Assembly (NCBI RefSeq): GCF_016031615.1
Contig: NZ_JACYXC010000001.1
Coordinates: forward strand, 3,782,001-3,846,000
Reading direction: 5' to 3'
Length of the DNA stretch: 64,000 nt
From: Streptomyces pactum
Lineage (GTDB): Bacteria > Actinomycetota > Actinomycetes > Streptomycetales > Streptomycetaceae
Shown here: positions 8,034-15,154 of the stretch, in pieces
Layout of the letters: each line of letters opens with the position of its first letter
Position numbering within the stretch: the first letter of the stretch is position 1
Program-made: the position numbers and the translations under genes
Notes under the pieces: model-generated
The model's database searches: none
What the model saw: only the letters and a program-made list of their open reading frames with translations
What the model was told of the DNA's origin: nothing

Positions 8034-9495
8034 ATGGCTACAACCGACCAGCGCTTCCGCGAGTTCAAGATGCCCGACGTGGGCGAGGGACTCACCGAGG
8101 CCGAAATCCTCAAGTGGTACGTGGCACCGGGCGACACGGTGTCGGACGGCCAGATCGTCTGCGAGGTGGAGACCGCCAAGGCCGCGGTCGAACTGCCCAT
8201 CCCGTTCGACGGCGTGGTGCACGAGCTGCGCTTCGGCGAGGGCGTGACGGTGGACGTGGGCACCGTGATCATCACGGTGGACACCCAGCCGGGCGCCGGT
8301 GACGCGCCCGCGCCGGCCGAGGCCCCGGCGACCACCCCGGCGCCCGCCGCGGAGGCGGAGGCCGAGGAGCCGCAGGGCCGCCAGGCCGTCCTGGTGGGCT
8401 ACGGCGCCGCCCCCTCGTCCACCAAGCGCCGCCCGCGCAAGCCGCGGCCCGGTGCCGGCGCGCCCTCGGTGGCCGCCGCGATACAGGGCGAGCTGAACGG
8501 CCACGCCGGTGCCCCGGCGGCCCCGGCCCCCGCCGCCCCGGCCGCCGTTTCACGTGAAACACCGGCCGGCTCCTTCGCGGCGCCGTCCGGTGCCCGCCCG
8601 CTGGCCAAGCCGCCGGTGCGCAAGCTCGCCAAGGACCTGGGCATCGACCTGGCCACGGTGGTCCCGACCGGCCCGGACGGGACCATCACCCGCGAGGACG
8701 TGCACGCCGCGGCGGCCCCCCGCCCCGGCCGCCCCCTCCGCGACCGCCCCGGCGGCCACCGCGACCGAGGCCCCGGCCCCGGTGGCCTCCGGTGACCGCG
8801 AGCGGCGGGTCCCGGTCAAGGGCGTACGGAAGGCCACCGCCCAGGCGATGGTCAGCAGCGCCTTCACCGCCCCGCACGTCACGGAGTTCATCACCGTGGA
8901 CGTGACCCGGACGATGAAGCTGGTCCAGGACCTCAAGCAGGACCCGGACATGGCGGGGCTGCGGGTCAACCCGCTGCTGCTGGTCGCCAAGGCGCTGCTG
9001 CTCGCGGTCCGCCGCAACCCGGACATCAACGCCACCTGGGACGAGGCGAACCAGGAGATCGTCTACAAGGACTACGTCAACCTGGGCATCGCCGCGGCGA
9101 CCCCGCGCGGGCTGATCGTCCCGAACATCAAGGACGCCGGGGCGAAGACCCTGCCCGAGCTGTCCCAGGCGCTGTCGGAGCTGATCGCCACGGCCCGCGA
9201 GGGCAAGACCAGCCCGGCGGACATGTCCGGTGGCACCATCACCATCACCAACGTCGGCGTCTTCGGTGTGGACACCGGCACCCCGATCCTGAACCCCGGC
9301 GAGTCCGCGATCCTCGCCTTCGGCGCGATCAAGCTCCAGCCGTGGGTCCACAAGGGGAAGGTCAAGCCGCGCCACGTGACCACCCTCGCCCTCTCCTTCG
9401 ACCACCGGCTGGTGGACGGGGAGCTGGGGTCGAAGGTGCTCGCCGACATCGCGGCGGTCCTGGAGAACCCGAAGAAGCTCATCACCTGGGGCTGA
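8034..9495 (+). CDS. bkdC: Dihydrolipoamide acyltransferase E2, frameshifted in linker
   Basis: ATG at 8034 follows GAGGAGAG at 8 bp. The first frame codes a lipoyl domain (Lys49 in VETAKAAV), an Ala/Pro linker and the E1/E3-binding domain (RKLAKDLGIDL), then breaks. The rest is one frame over, from about 8722, and holds the catalytic domain ending in DHRLVDGELG (active-site His and Asp). Removing one C from the six-C run at 8716-8721 joins the halves into about 486 residues with a natural linker. As read, the first frame stops at 8795. This is either a sequencing indel or a real lesion that would inactivate the complex. The linker also carries a parS site. Confidence 0.88.
8546..8561. promoter_or_regulatory. 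parS: parS chromosome-partition site (ParB binding)
   Basis: The 16 bases CGTTTCACGTGAAACA match the bacterial parS consensus TGTTTCACGTGAAACA at 15 of 16 positions, with a perfect 14-bp palindrome. In Streptomyces many parS copies cluster around oriC and several lie inside genes. This one is embedded in the E2 linker, coding Val-Ser-Arg-Glu-Thr, where sequence is free to vary. I saw no second copy in the window. Confidence 0.88.
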
Positions 9496-9757
9496 TCACC
9501 GGATTCCGGCGGCCGGGGGCCGGGAGCGCCACGCTCCCGGCCCCCGTCGCGTCATCGGCGGCCCGGCCGCCCCCTCTGCGCTCCGGACCCTCATCGCGCA
9601 CCCGGCGGTACTCGGCGTGCAGCCTCTGTCCCTGACCGCAGCCCCGCCGGGGTGCCGGTGCCCACAGGCACGTGTGGCACCGCGCGGCATGGACGAGCCA
9701 CCGCTCCCATTCCCCGTCACCGGGCATCGCCGCGATGCCCGGCGGTACGCCGGTCAT
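9482..9757 (-). CDS. Small conserved-type protein coupled to the ATPase gene
   Basis: 91 residues. Its ATG (9757) overlaps the TGA of the upstream ATPase gene (ATGA), a coupling common in these regulatory islands. The N-terminal 55 residues (EWERWLVHAARCHTC, then RGCGQGQRLHAEYRRVRD) have the Trp/His/Cys pattern of small proteins often found beside XRE/ATPase pairs. The last 25 residues are coded by the terminator hairpin and by the end of the E2 gene, and look like read-through, so the C-terminus is doubtful. Function unknown; the paired Cys and His residues might bind metal. Confidence 0.5.
   Translation of the reverse strand: MTGVPPGIAAMPGDGEWERWLVHAARCHTCLWAPAPRRGCGQGQRLHAEYRRVRDEGPERRGGGRAADDATGAGSVALPAPGRRNPVISPR
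9515..9545 (+). terminator. Strong hairpin terminator after E2
   Basis: A perfect 14-bp stem (GGGGGCCGGGAGCG pairing with its complement) closes a 3-nt loop, 20 bp after the E2 stop. There is no U-tract, as usual in Streptomyces. It also falls inside the 3' end of the small minus-strand ORF ending at 9482. Confidence 0.8.
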
Positions 9758-10191
9758 GCCGTTTCCTTCGCGAGGCCCAGCTCCACCCAGACGGTCTTGC
9801 CCACCCGCAGCGGCACCGTCCCCCACCGGTCGGCCACCGCCTCGACCATCATCAGGCCGCGCCCGGAGTCGTCGCCGTCAACGGCCGTCCGGGGTTCGGG
9901 GAACCGGTCGCCGCGCGGGTCGCTGACCTCGATGCGGAGCGCTGTCTCGGTCAGCGCGAGCCGCAGCCGGAAGAACCAGTCCGGCCAGCAGCCATGGACC
10001 AGCGCGTTGGCGGCCAACTCCCCGACGAGCAGCTGCACATCGTCCGCCAGCTGCGGCTGCCCCCACTGCGTGACCAGCCGCGCCGCCCGGTGCCGGTCGA
10101 GTCTGACGCTGCCGGGCACGGGCGTGTAGTGGAGCAGGTCTTCCCGGAGCGGGGCGGGGCCCTCGTCGGGGTTGAGGTCGCGTTCTGCCAT
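9754..10191 (-). CDS. Anti-sigma-factor-like ATP-binding protein (HATPase)
   Basis: 145 residues. The N box ELAANALVHG, the G1 box VSDPRGDR and the G2 box DSGRGLMMV define a GHKL ATPase of the RsbW/SpoIIAB type without a sensor domain. Streptomyces carries dozens of these, often beside WhiJ-like XRE regulators and DUF397 proteins, as here. The family binds ATP and may act on sigma or anti-anti-sigma factors, but no partner can be named. It is divergent from the XRE gene at 10350 and shares a palindromic promoter region with it. Confidence 0.85.
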   Translation of the reverse strand: MAERDLNPDEGPAPLREDLLHYTPVPGSVRLDRHRAARLVTQWGQPQLADDVQLLVGELAANALVHGCWPDWFFRLRLALTETALRIEVSDPRGDRFPEPRTAVDGDDSGRGLMMVEAVADRWGTVPLRVGKTVWVELGLAKETA

Positions 10192-10282
10192 GTCCTGGCC
10201 TCCTGGGCTGCGGCGGCACTGTGCCGCGTCGCGAGCGAAGCGTTACCGGCCGTAGGAGTGCGCGCGATCTGGGAGCAAGAAG

Positions 10283-10300
10283 TCTGGGGAATATCTTCCC
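10283..10300. promoter_or_regulatory. Palindromic operator candidate TGGGGAATATCTTCCCCA
   Basis: Seven-base arms around TATC form a dyad in the 158-bp gap between the divergent ATPase and XRE genes, 50 bp before the XRE start. The position suggests autoregulation by the XRE protein. This is inference only. Confidence 0.5.
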
Positions 10301-10349
10301 CATAAGACCCGAGTCGACTGCTTCGTGCCGGACCAGTCACACTGGGTCA

Positions 10350-11225
10350 GTGAATGGATCAACGCAGGGCAACAGGGCGTCAACTGTCCTGGGCCGCAAA
10401 CTTGGTGGGGAGCTCCTCCGCCTCCGCGATGCGGCAGGAAAGACGCAGGCACAGGCGGCCGGCGTCCTCAGCGCGACCAGCACGAAGATCGTCAAGATGG
10501 AGCGCGGCTGGGTGCCGATGCGCGACCCGGACATCCGTGCGCTGAGCGAGTTCTACGGACTGGCCGACCCGCAAGCGGTGAAGCGTCTGCTCGACCTCGC
10601 CCGTCTCGACCGTGAGCGTCGGAAGGCCAAGGGCTGGTGGCAGCACTCACCCCAGGCCGGCGCGTTGGCGGAATATATCGCGATGGAGGATGTGGCAAGC
10701 CGGGTCCGTACCTGGCAGCTGTCGCTGATCCCGGGCCTGTTCCAGACCGCGGAGTACGCCCGGTCCTTGGCCGTCAGCGGCGGCAAGTGGGAAGACCCTG
10801 ACGAGATCGAACGCATCGTAGAGGTGCGGATGAAGCGGCAAGAACGGTTGGCGGGCGAGTGCCCGCTGCATGTCTACGCTGTGGTCTGGGAGGCCGCCCT
10901 GCGTCAACTGGTCGGCGGGCGCGACGTGATGCGCGCTCAGCTCGGACGCTTGCTGGAGGTGGCCGAGCTGTCCAATGTCCGGTTGCAGGTGCTGCCGTAC
11001 TGGACGGGTGGCCATCCCTGCATCACCGGAGCGTTCAACATCGTGTCGTTCGCCGAAACGGAGGCGGTGGACGTGGTCCACGTGGACAGCATTGCCTCTA
11101 CCGTGTGGGTGGAGAACGAGGAGGAGAGTGCGGAGTACAGCGCCTTCTTCGACCGCACGGCGAGGCTCAGCCTGGCACAGCGCGACTCCGTGGTACTGAT
11201 CGACAGCATCCGCAAGGAGATGTGA
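10350..11225 (+). CDS. XRE-family regulator with DUF5753 (WhiJ-like)
   Basis: 291 residues from GTG at 10350. An N-terminal helix-turn-helix (LGGELLRLRDAAGKTQAQAAGVLSA, residues about 14-70) is followed by the long DUF5753 domain with its usual marks: a Gly-Trp-Trp motif, IPGLFQTAEYAR, RQERL, and the closing YSAFFDRTARLSLAQRDSVVLI. The family includes WhiJ, a developmental repressor, and normally works with a DUF397 partner, which follows 4 bp later. No ribosome binding site is visible upstream, so the transcript may be nearly leaderless. Confidence 0.9.
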   Translation: MNGSTQGNRASTVLGRKLGGELLRLRDAAGKTQAQAAGVLSATSTKIVKMERGWVPMRDPDIRALSEFYGLADPQAVKRLLDLARLDRERRKAKGWWQHSPQAGALAEYIAMEDVASRVRTWQLSLIPGLFQTAEYARSLAVSGGKWEDPDEIERIVEVRMKRQERLAGECPLHVYAVVWEAALRQLVGGRDVMRAQLGRLLEVAELSNVRLQVLPYWTGGHPCITGAFNIVSFAETEAVDVVHVDSIASTVWVENEEESAEYSAFFDRTARLSLAQRDSVVLIDSIRKEM

Positions 11226-11229
11226 CCCC

Positions 11230-11436
11230 GTGTCCGCGTTCGAGTTCGTGAAGTCGAGTTACAGCAGCCCCAACGGCGGTGAGTGCGTGGAGGTCGCGAC
11301 CAATGTGCCCGGCTCCGTCGCGATACGGGACTCCAAGGATCCGGACGGCCCGATACTCCGCTTCGACCCCGAGGCTTGGTCCGCCTTCCGGGCCGGCGTT
11401 CGACTGGGCGAGTTCGACGTAACGCAGGGGGCGTAG
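11230..11436 (+). CDS. DUF397 protein, copy 1
   Basis: 68 residues from GTG 11230, four bases after the XRE stop. FVKSSYSSPNGGECVEVA, VAIRDSKDPDGPIL and AWSAFRAGVRLGEFD are the three conserved blocks of DUF397. These small proteins partner or antagonise WhiJ-like regulators. The 3' half is almost base-for-base the same as copy 3 (12019-12222), while the 5' half is clearly diverged, which points to recombination between copies. Confidence 0.9.
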   Translation: MSAFEFVKSSYSSPNGGECVEVATNVPGSVAIRDSKDPDGPILRFDPEAWSAFRAGVRLGEFDVTQGA

Positions 11437-11495
11437 CGTGCCGTGCCGTGAGGACCGGTGCACACCCGCTCGTCTACGCTCCGGCCGGAGAGTGG

Positions 11496-11600
11496 GCTGA
11501 CGCCGAACACCATGGCGGGATCTTCGATCGCGTCGCCCGGCTGGGGCTTGCCCAGGGTGAGTCCAACCCGGCTGATCGACGGTATCCGCAAGGGGATGTG
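11496..11600 (+). pseudogene. Relic of the 3' end of a duplicated XRE/DUF5753 gene
   Basis: Between DUF397 copies 1 and 2, the DNA codes GGIFDRVARLGLAQGES in one frame and then, after a shift, LIDGIRKGM and a stop, just before DUF397 copy 2. This mirrors the end of the intact XRE protein (SAFFDRTARLSLAQ, then LIDSIRKEM, stop) and keeps the same spacing to the following DUF397 gene. It is therefore a decayed leftover of a tandem duplication of the XRE-DUF397 unit. Confidence 0.75.
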
Positions 11601-11606
11601 AAACGC

Positions 11607-11804
11607 GTGGCGGAGTTCACATTTTTCAAGTCCAGCCACAGCGGAGGCAACGCGGGCCAGGAGTGCGTGGAGGTCGCGACCAACGTATCCGGCATCGTAG
11701 CGGTGCGGGACTCCAAGGATCCGGACGGGCTGCTACTCCGCTTCACCTCCGAAGCATGGCTCGCCTTCCAGGTGGGCATACAGCGGGGAGAGTTTCGTCC
11801 CTGA
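11607..11804 (+). CDS. DUF397 protein, copy 2
   Basis: 65 residues from GTG 11607. FFKSSHSGGNAGQECVEVA, VAVRDSKDPDGLLL and AWLAFQVGIQRGEF keep all DUF397 blocks, but the sequence is more diverged than copies 1 and 3. It follows the relic of an XRE gene rather than a working one, so it probably lost its cognate partner. Confidence 0.8.
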   Translation: MAEFTFFKSSHSGGNAGQECVEVATNVSGIVAVRDSKDPDGLLLRFTSEAWLAFQVGIQRGEFRP

Positions 11805-11906
11805 CCGTACCCGCGAGGAGTTCGCGGAGTTCCTGGTCGTGCTCGTCAGGAGGTCCCGGCGGGCCTGGACGTCCCTCTGGTGGTGGACACCCGTGACGGG
11901 AAGGAC

Positions 11907-11923
11907 CCGAGGTCGAACCTCGG
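11907..11923. other. Short perfect hairpin between DUF397 copies
   Basis: CCGAGGT and ACCTCGG pair around a CGA loop, about 100 bp after copy 2. It could act as a weak terminator. The surrounding 214 bp (11805-12018) holds no intact gene. Confidence 0.4.
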
Positions 11924-12018
11924 TGCTCCGGTGAGCGCCTGATCGATATGCGCGGACCCGTCCCTTCGACCTGATGGCGGCAAGTCGGTTCGAGAGCTTC
12001 CAGAAGGGGATGTGATCG

Positions 12019-12222
12019 GTGTACGGGTTCGACTTCGTGAAGTCCAGCTACAGCAGCAGCACCAATGAGTGCGTCGAAGTGGCGACCAACGTGCCCGGCA
12101 CCGTCGCGATACGGGACTCCAAGGATCCGGACGGCCCGATACTTCGCTTCGGCCCCGAGGCTTGGTCCGCCTTCCGGGCCGGCGTTCGACTGGGCGAGTT
12201 CGACGTAACGCAGGGGGCGTAG
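12019..12222 (+). CDS. DUF397 protein, copy 3
   Basis: 67 residues from GTG 12019. It shares VAIRDSKDPDGPILRF and AWSAFRAGVRLGEFDVTQGA with copy 1, and the similarity runs past the stop codon to a common GGTGCACACCCG. The upstream bases AAGGGGATGTGATCGGTG echo the end of the XRE gene, so this copy too descends from an XRE-DUF397 unit whose XRE part was lost. Confidence 0.85.
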   Translation: MYGFDFVKSSYSSSTNECVEVATNVPGTVAIRDSKDPDGPILRFGPEAWSAFRAGVRLGEFDVTQGA

Positions 12223-12269
12223 CGGCGCGCCGTGGGGGCGGCGGTGCACACCCGAGGGGAAGGAACGAC

Positions 12270-13283
12270 GTGCTGCGGCGAGGATTCCTTGGTGCGACTG
12301 GTGCGTACGCCCTCGGTGTCTTGAACCTGCCGGATCCCGAGAGCATCACGCGCCGTACCCAGCGTGTCGGCGGGGTGCGGGTCGGGTCGGGAGAGGTCGC
12401 TGCCATCAGGCACATGACTCAGCGACTGGGCGATGCGGCGGCTGAGTTAGGAGGTGGCCACGCGAGGCATCTGGCGGTCCGATACCTGGCCGATGACGTG
12501 GCCCCCTGGCTGGACGGCACCTATACCGAGCCCACCGGACGAGCCCTCTTCGCAGCGACGTCGGAACTCGTCCATCTTGTCGGGTGGATGGCCCAGGACG
12601 AAGGTAAGGACGGGCTTGCCCAGCGGTACTACGGACACGCGTACCGCCTCGCCACCGAGGCCGGCGACCCGGAACTCGCGGCGACCGCGCTGCGCGGTCT
12701 GGCGGTGCAGGCGATCGAACTCGGGCACCGCGCCGTAGCCCTGCGGATTTCCGAGAAGTGCGCGGAGACAGCCCAGCACTTGGAGGATCCACGTGCGGTG
12801 TCCTACTACCGGACCACGTTGGCGGATGCCGCCGCCCTCGACGGCGACCGCAGACTGGCCACTCGGGCGCTGGCCGACTCCCGGAGCGCGATCGAGCGGG
12901 CCTCGGACGCCCCGCCCGGTGACTCATGGGCCTCGCACTTCAGTGTCGGGCGGTGGGCCCACCACTCCGGGATGATCCTTGCCCGGCTGGGTGACCTGGA
13001 CAGCGCGACCGAGCATCTCGGGCAGGCACTGGACATCCATGGTCTGGACCGTCGGCGCAGCCGCGCCATCGTCCTCGCCGACCTCGGGCAGATCCATCTG
13101 CGACGTGGTGACCTCGACGCGGCACTGTCGGCCTGGGGCGCCTTCCTGGAGTGTTCGGACGGCATCCGGTCGGTCAAGGTCGGACACGCCGCCCGGGACA
13201 TGTACGCACGTCTGGACCGCTACCAAGGGGTGGCGGAGGCGGTGGAACTCCGGGACCGGGCGGAACCTCTCCTGCCCACCTGA
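12270..13283 (+). CDS. TPR-type protein resembling the C-terminal part of XRE/TPR regulators
   Basis: 337 residues from GTG 12270, preceded by GGAAGGA. It starts RRGFLGATG, a motif also seen after the helix-turn-helix in Streptomyces XRE/TPR regulators. Helical repeat sequence follows (YYGHAYRLATEAGD, RISEKCAETAQ, HLGQALDIHGLDRRRS, GDLDAALSAWGAFLE). No DNA-binding domain is present, so it probably works through protein contacts. The RR-x-F-L start could be mistaken for a Tat signal, but no hydrophobic stretch long enough follows. Codon 60 is TTA (12447-12449), so translation should need the bldA tRNA. It follows the DUF397 repeats and ends the island. Confidence 0.7.
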   Translation: MLRRGFLGATGAYALGVLNLPDPESITRRTQRVGGVRVGSGEVAAIRHMTQRLGDAAAELGGGHARHLAVRYLADDVAPWLDGTYTEPTGRALFAATSELVHLVGWMAQDEGKDGLAQRYYGHAYRLATEAGDPELAATALRGLAVQAIELGHRAVALRISEKCAETAQHLEDPRAVSYYRTTLADAAALDGDRRLATRALADSRSAIERASDAPPGDSWASHFSVGRWAHHSGMILARLGDLDSATEHLGQALDIHGLDRRRSRAIVLADLGQIHLRRGDLDAALSAWGAFLECSDGIRSVKVGHAARDMYARLDRYQGVAEAVELRDRAEPLLPT

Positions 13284-13350
13284 GTGGCACACCGCGGCGG
13301 CCCGCCGTCCGGCGGGGTGCGGGCGGGGCATCGGGTGCCGGCTGATCGGT

Positions 13351-13380
13351 TTGCCTGGCGTGCCACCTGCTGTTTAGCGT
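13351..13380 (+). promoter_or_regulatory. Promoter of the NUDIX gene, leaderless
   Basis: TTGCCT (13351-13356) and TAGCGT (13375-13380) are separated by 18 bp. The GTG start at 13388 lies where transcription should begin, so the mRNA is probably leaderless. Confidence 0.6.
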
Positions 13381-13387
13381 CGGCCGG

Positions 13388-13828
13388 GTGAGTACGGACA
13401 CCCTTGAGAACCCTGTTGACCACCCCGCCGGCCCGCTCGACTCCGTCGCCTGGCTGTGCGTCCGCGACGGGCGGCTGCTGAGCGTGCGGACCCGGGGCCG
13501 GGATGTGTTCTACCTGCCCGGCGGGAAGTACGAGCCGGGGGAGACCGCTGCCGAGGCGCTCGTCCGGGAGCTGGCCGAGGAGGTGGGTGTGGAGGTGGCC
13601 CCCGGGTCGCTCACCGAGGCGTTCACCATCCACGACGTGGCCCACGGGCAGGACGGCCGGCCGCTGCGGATGCGCTGCTTCACCGGCGGACCCGAGGACT
13701 GCGAGCCCGTTCCCGGCCGGGAGATCGCCGAGGTCGCCTGGCTCGGCCGCGCCGACCTCGACCGCTGCGCGCCGGCCTACCGCAAGGTGCTCGCCCGGCT
13801 CGCGGCGGACGGGATCGTGGTCCGCTGA
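13388..13828 (+). CDS. NUDIX hydrolase
   Basis: 146 residues. The NUDIX box is complete: GGKYEPGETAAEALVRELAEEVGV (residues about 46-69), with the REL-EE metal-binding core. The domain sits in the normal place after VAWLCVRDGRLLSVRT. Such enzymes cleave nucleoside diphosphates linked to another group, and the substrate is not predictable. It stands alone and appears to be read from a leaderless transcript. Confidence 0.9.
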   Translation: MSTDTLENPVDHPAGPLDSVAWLCVRDGRLLSVRTRGRDVFYLPGGKYEPGETAAEALVRELAEEVGVEVAPGSLTEAFTIHDVAHGQDGRPLRMRCFTGGPEDCEPVPGREIAEVAWLGRADLDRCAPAYRKVLARLAADGIVVR

Positions 13829-13861
13829 TCCCCGGCCGCCGCTCCGGGCCGCGGAACGCCG

Positions 13862-13892
13862 TTGACCTCAAGTCGAGTTGAGGTCCTAGCGT
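13862..13892 (+). promoter_or_regulatory. SoxR-type box in a stretched-spacer promoter
   Basis: ACCTCAAGTCGAGTTGAGGT at 13865-13884 is a near-perfect dyad very close to the SoxR binding site known from enteric bacteria and Streptomyces. It lies between TTGACC (13862-13867) and TAGCGT (13887-13892), which are 19 bp apart, the long spacing that MerR-family activators such as SoxR correct. The site drives the NmrA-like gene at 13929. Confidence 0.75.
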
Positions 13893-13928
13893 GCCTGTCG
13901 GACGTACCGAAGACGTGACGACGGGGAG

Positions 13929-14774
13929 ATGACGGCGATGACCATCCTGGTGACGGGCGCGACGGGGAACATCGGCAGGGAGCTGCTGCGGGATCTGCGG
14001 GCACACGGGGCCGGTCCGGTGCGCGGGCTGACCCGGGACCCCGCCCGCGCCGCGTTCCCCGACGGTGTGGAGGCCGTGGCGGGCGATCTGGCGCGGGCGG
14101 ACTCCCTCAAGGCCGCGCTGGACGGCGTGGTCTCGCTCTTCCTCGTGCCGGGGGCGGTCGGGGAGGCGGACGTGGTGGCGGCGGCCCGGGAGGCCGGGGT
14201 GGAGCACGTGGTGCTCGTCTCCTCGATCACGGTCGAGACCCATCCCCATCTGCCCGCCGCCGCCCAGAACCACGCGCTGGAGGAGGTGCTCCGGGGCAGC
14301 GGCATGGCGTGGACCGTCCTGCGGGCGACCCAGTTCACCTCCAACACCCTGTGGTGGGCCGAGTCGATCCGCGAGCACGGCACCGTCCGCGCGCCGTACG
14401 GGGATGTCGGGCTTCCCGCCATCCACCCCGGGGACATCGCCGCGGTCGCCCGCGTGGCGCTCACCGAGCCGGGCCACCGCGGCCGGGTCCACGCGCTGAC
14501 CGGGCCGGAGCGGATCACCCCCCGGCAGCAGGTCGCGCAGATCGCGGCGGCGGCCGGGCGGGAGGTGTCGTTCGTGGAGATCGGGCGGGAGGAGGCGCAC
14601 CGGCAACTGGCCCCGCTGCTCGGTGCGGAGATCGCGGACGCGGTGCTCGATCTGACCGGCGGGGACGTCAACGAGGGGCTGCTGGCGGTGCGCGACACGG
14701 TCCCGCGGCTCACCGGAGCCCCGGGGAGGACGTTCCGGCAGTGGGCGGAGGAGCACGCCGACGCCTTCCGGTGA
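13929..14774 (+). CDS. NmrA-like NAD(P)-binding oxidoreductase
   Basis: 281 residues. The N-terminus has the Rossmann motif TGATGNIG. The VLVSSI strand and WTVLRATQF are usual for atypical SDR / NmrA-like proteins such as NADPH-dependent quinone oxidoreductases. The Tyr-x-x-x-Lys catalytic pair is absent, as in this subgroup, which often senses the NADPH state or reduces quinones. The SoxR-type promoter upstream suggests induction by redox-cycling compounds. I recall an epimerase/dehydratase-type protein among the SoxR targets of S. coelicolor, which fits. No soxR gene is in the window. Start ATG 13929; ATG 13938 is also possible. Confidence 0.85.
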   Translation: MTAMTILVTGATGNIGRELLRDLRAHGAGPVRGLTRDPARAAFPDGVEAVAGDLARADSLKAALDGVVSLFLVPGAVGEADVVAAAREAGVEHVVLVSSITVETHPHLPAAAQNHALEEVLRGSGMAWTVLRATQFTSNTLWWAESIREHGTVRAPYGDVGLPAIHPGDIAAVARVALTEPGHRGRVHALTGPERITPRQQVAQIAAAAGREVSFVEIGREEAHRQLAPLLGAEIADAVLDLTGGDVNEGLLAVRDTVPRLTGAPGRTFRQWAEEHADAFR

Positions 14775-15143
14775 GCGGGCCGCTGCCTTCCGGTGAGCGG
14801 GCCGCCCTGTCGCGGGCCGGGCCGGGGCGGTCGTGCCGTGACGCGGGGCGGTCGTGCCGTGTGGCGGGCGGCTACCCCGCGCGCGGACGGGGGGGCCCGG
14901 GGGCGCGGGCGGATACGTGGGGCGCACGGGCAATGGCGGGCGGGCGGGCGCGCGGGCGGGCGCGGGGCGCGCGGGAACGCGGCGCGCGGACGGGCGACCC
15001 GGGTGCGGGCGGGCGCATGGGGCGTGGACGGGCACGGCGCGCGGGCGGGTGCGCCGGGTGGTGACAGGGACGCGCCGGGGGGCGGGCGGGTGCGCGTCCC
15101 GCATCGCGGACGCGCCTGCCGACGTATACCTGTTGTATCTATC
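14775..15143. repeat. Low-complexity intergenic region with short tandem duplications
   Basis: 369 bp. A 22-bp unit GCCTTCCGGTGAGCGGGCCG.. is doubled at 14763-14784 and 14785-14806, overlapping the NmrA-like stop. CGGGGCGGTCGTGCCGTG occurs twice next to it. The rest is G/C simple sequence up to the GntR promoter. No gene seen. Confidence 0.7.
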
Positions 15144-15154
15144 ATGCGTGCATG
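15143..15154. promoter_or_regulatory. CATGCGTGCATG palindrome over the GntR start
   Basis: A 12-bp dyad covers the ATG at 15144, next to AT-rich promoter-like DNA (GTATACCTGTTGTATCTATC). It may be an autoregulatory GntR operator; this is inference from position. Confidence 0.4.

Noticed and set aside
8272..8562. A minus-strand ORF starting MFHVKR at the parS palindrome
   Set aside because: MFHVKR-type starts are the usual artefact of reading parS in reverse; the E2 gene occupies this DNA.
11980..12005. A GGTTCGAGA stretch that resembles a tRNA T-arm
   Set aside because: The flanking bases do not form the T-stem, anticodon or acceptor arms.
12270..12330. Tat signal peptide on the TPR protein (RRGFLGATG)
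   Set aside because: The following residues are not a long hydrophobic stretch with a cleavage site, and the protein matches cytosolic TPR-type regulators that share this motif.
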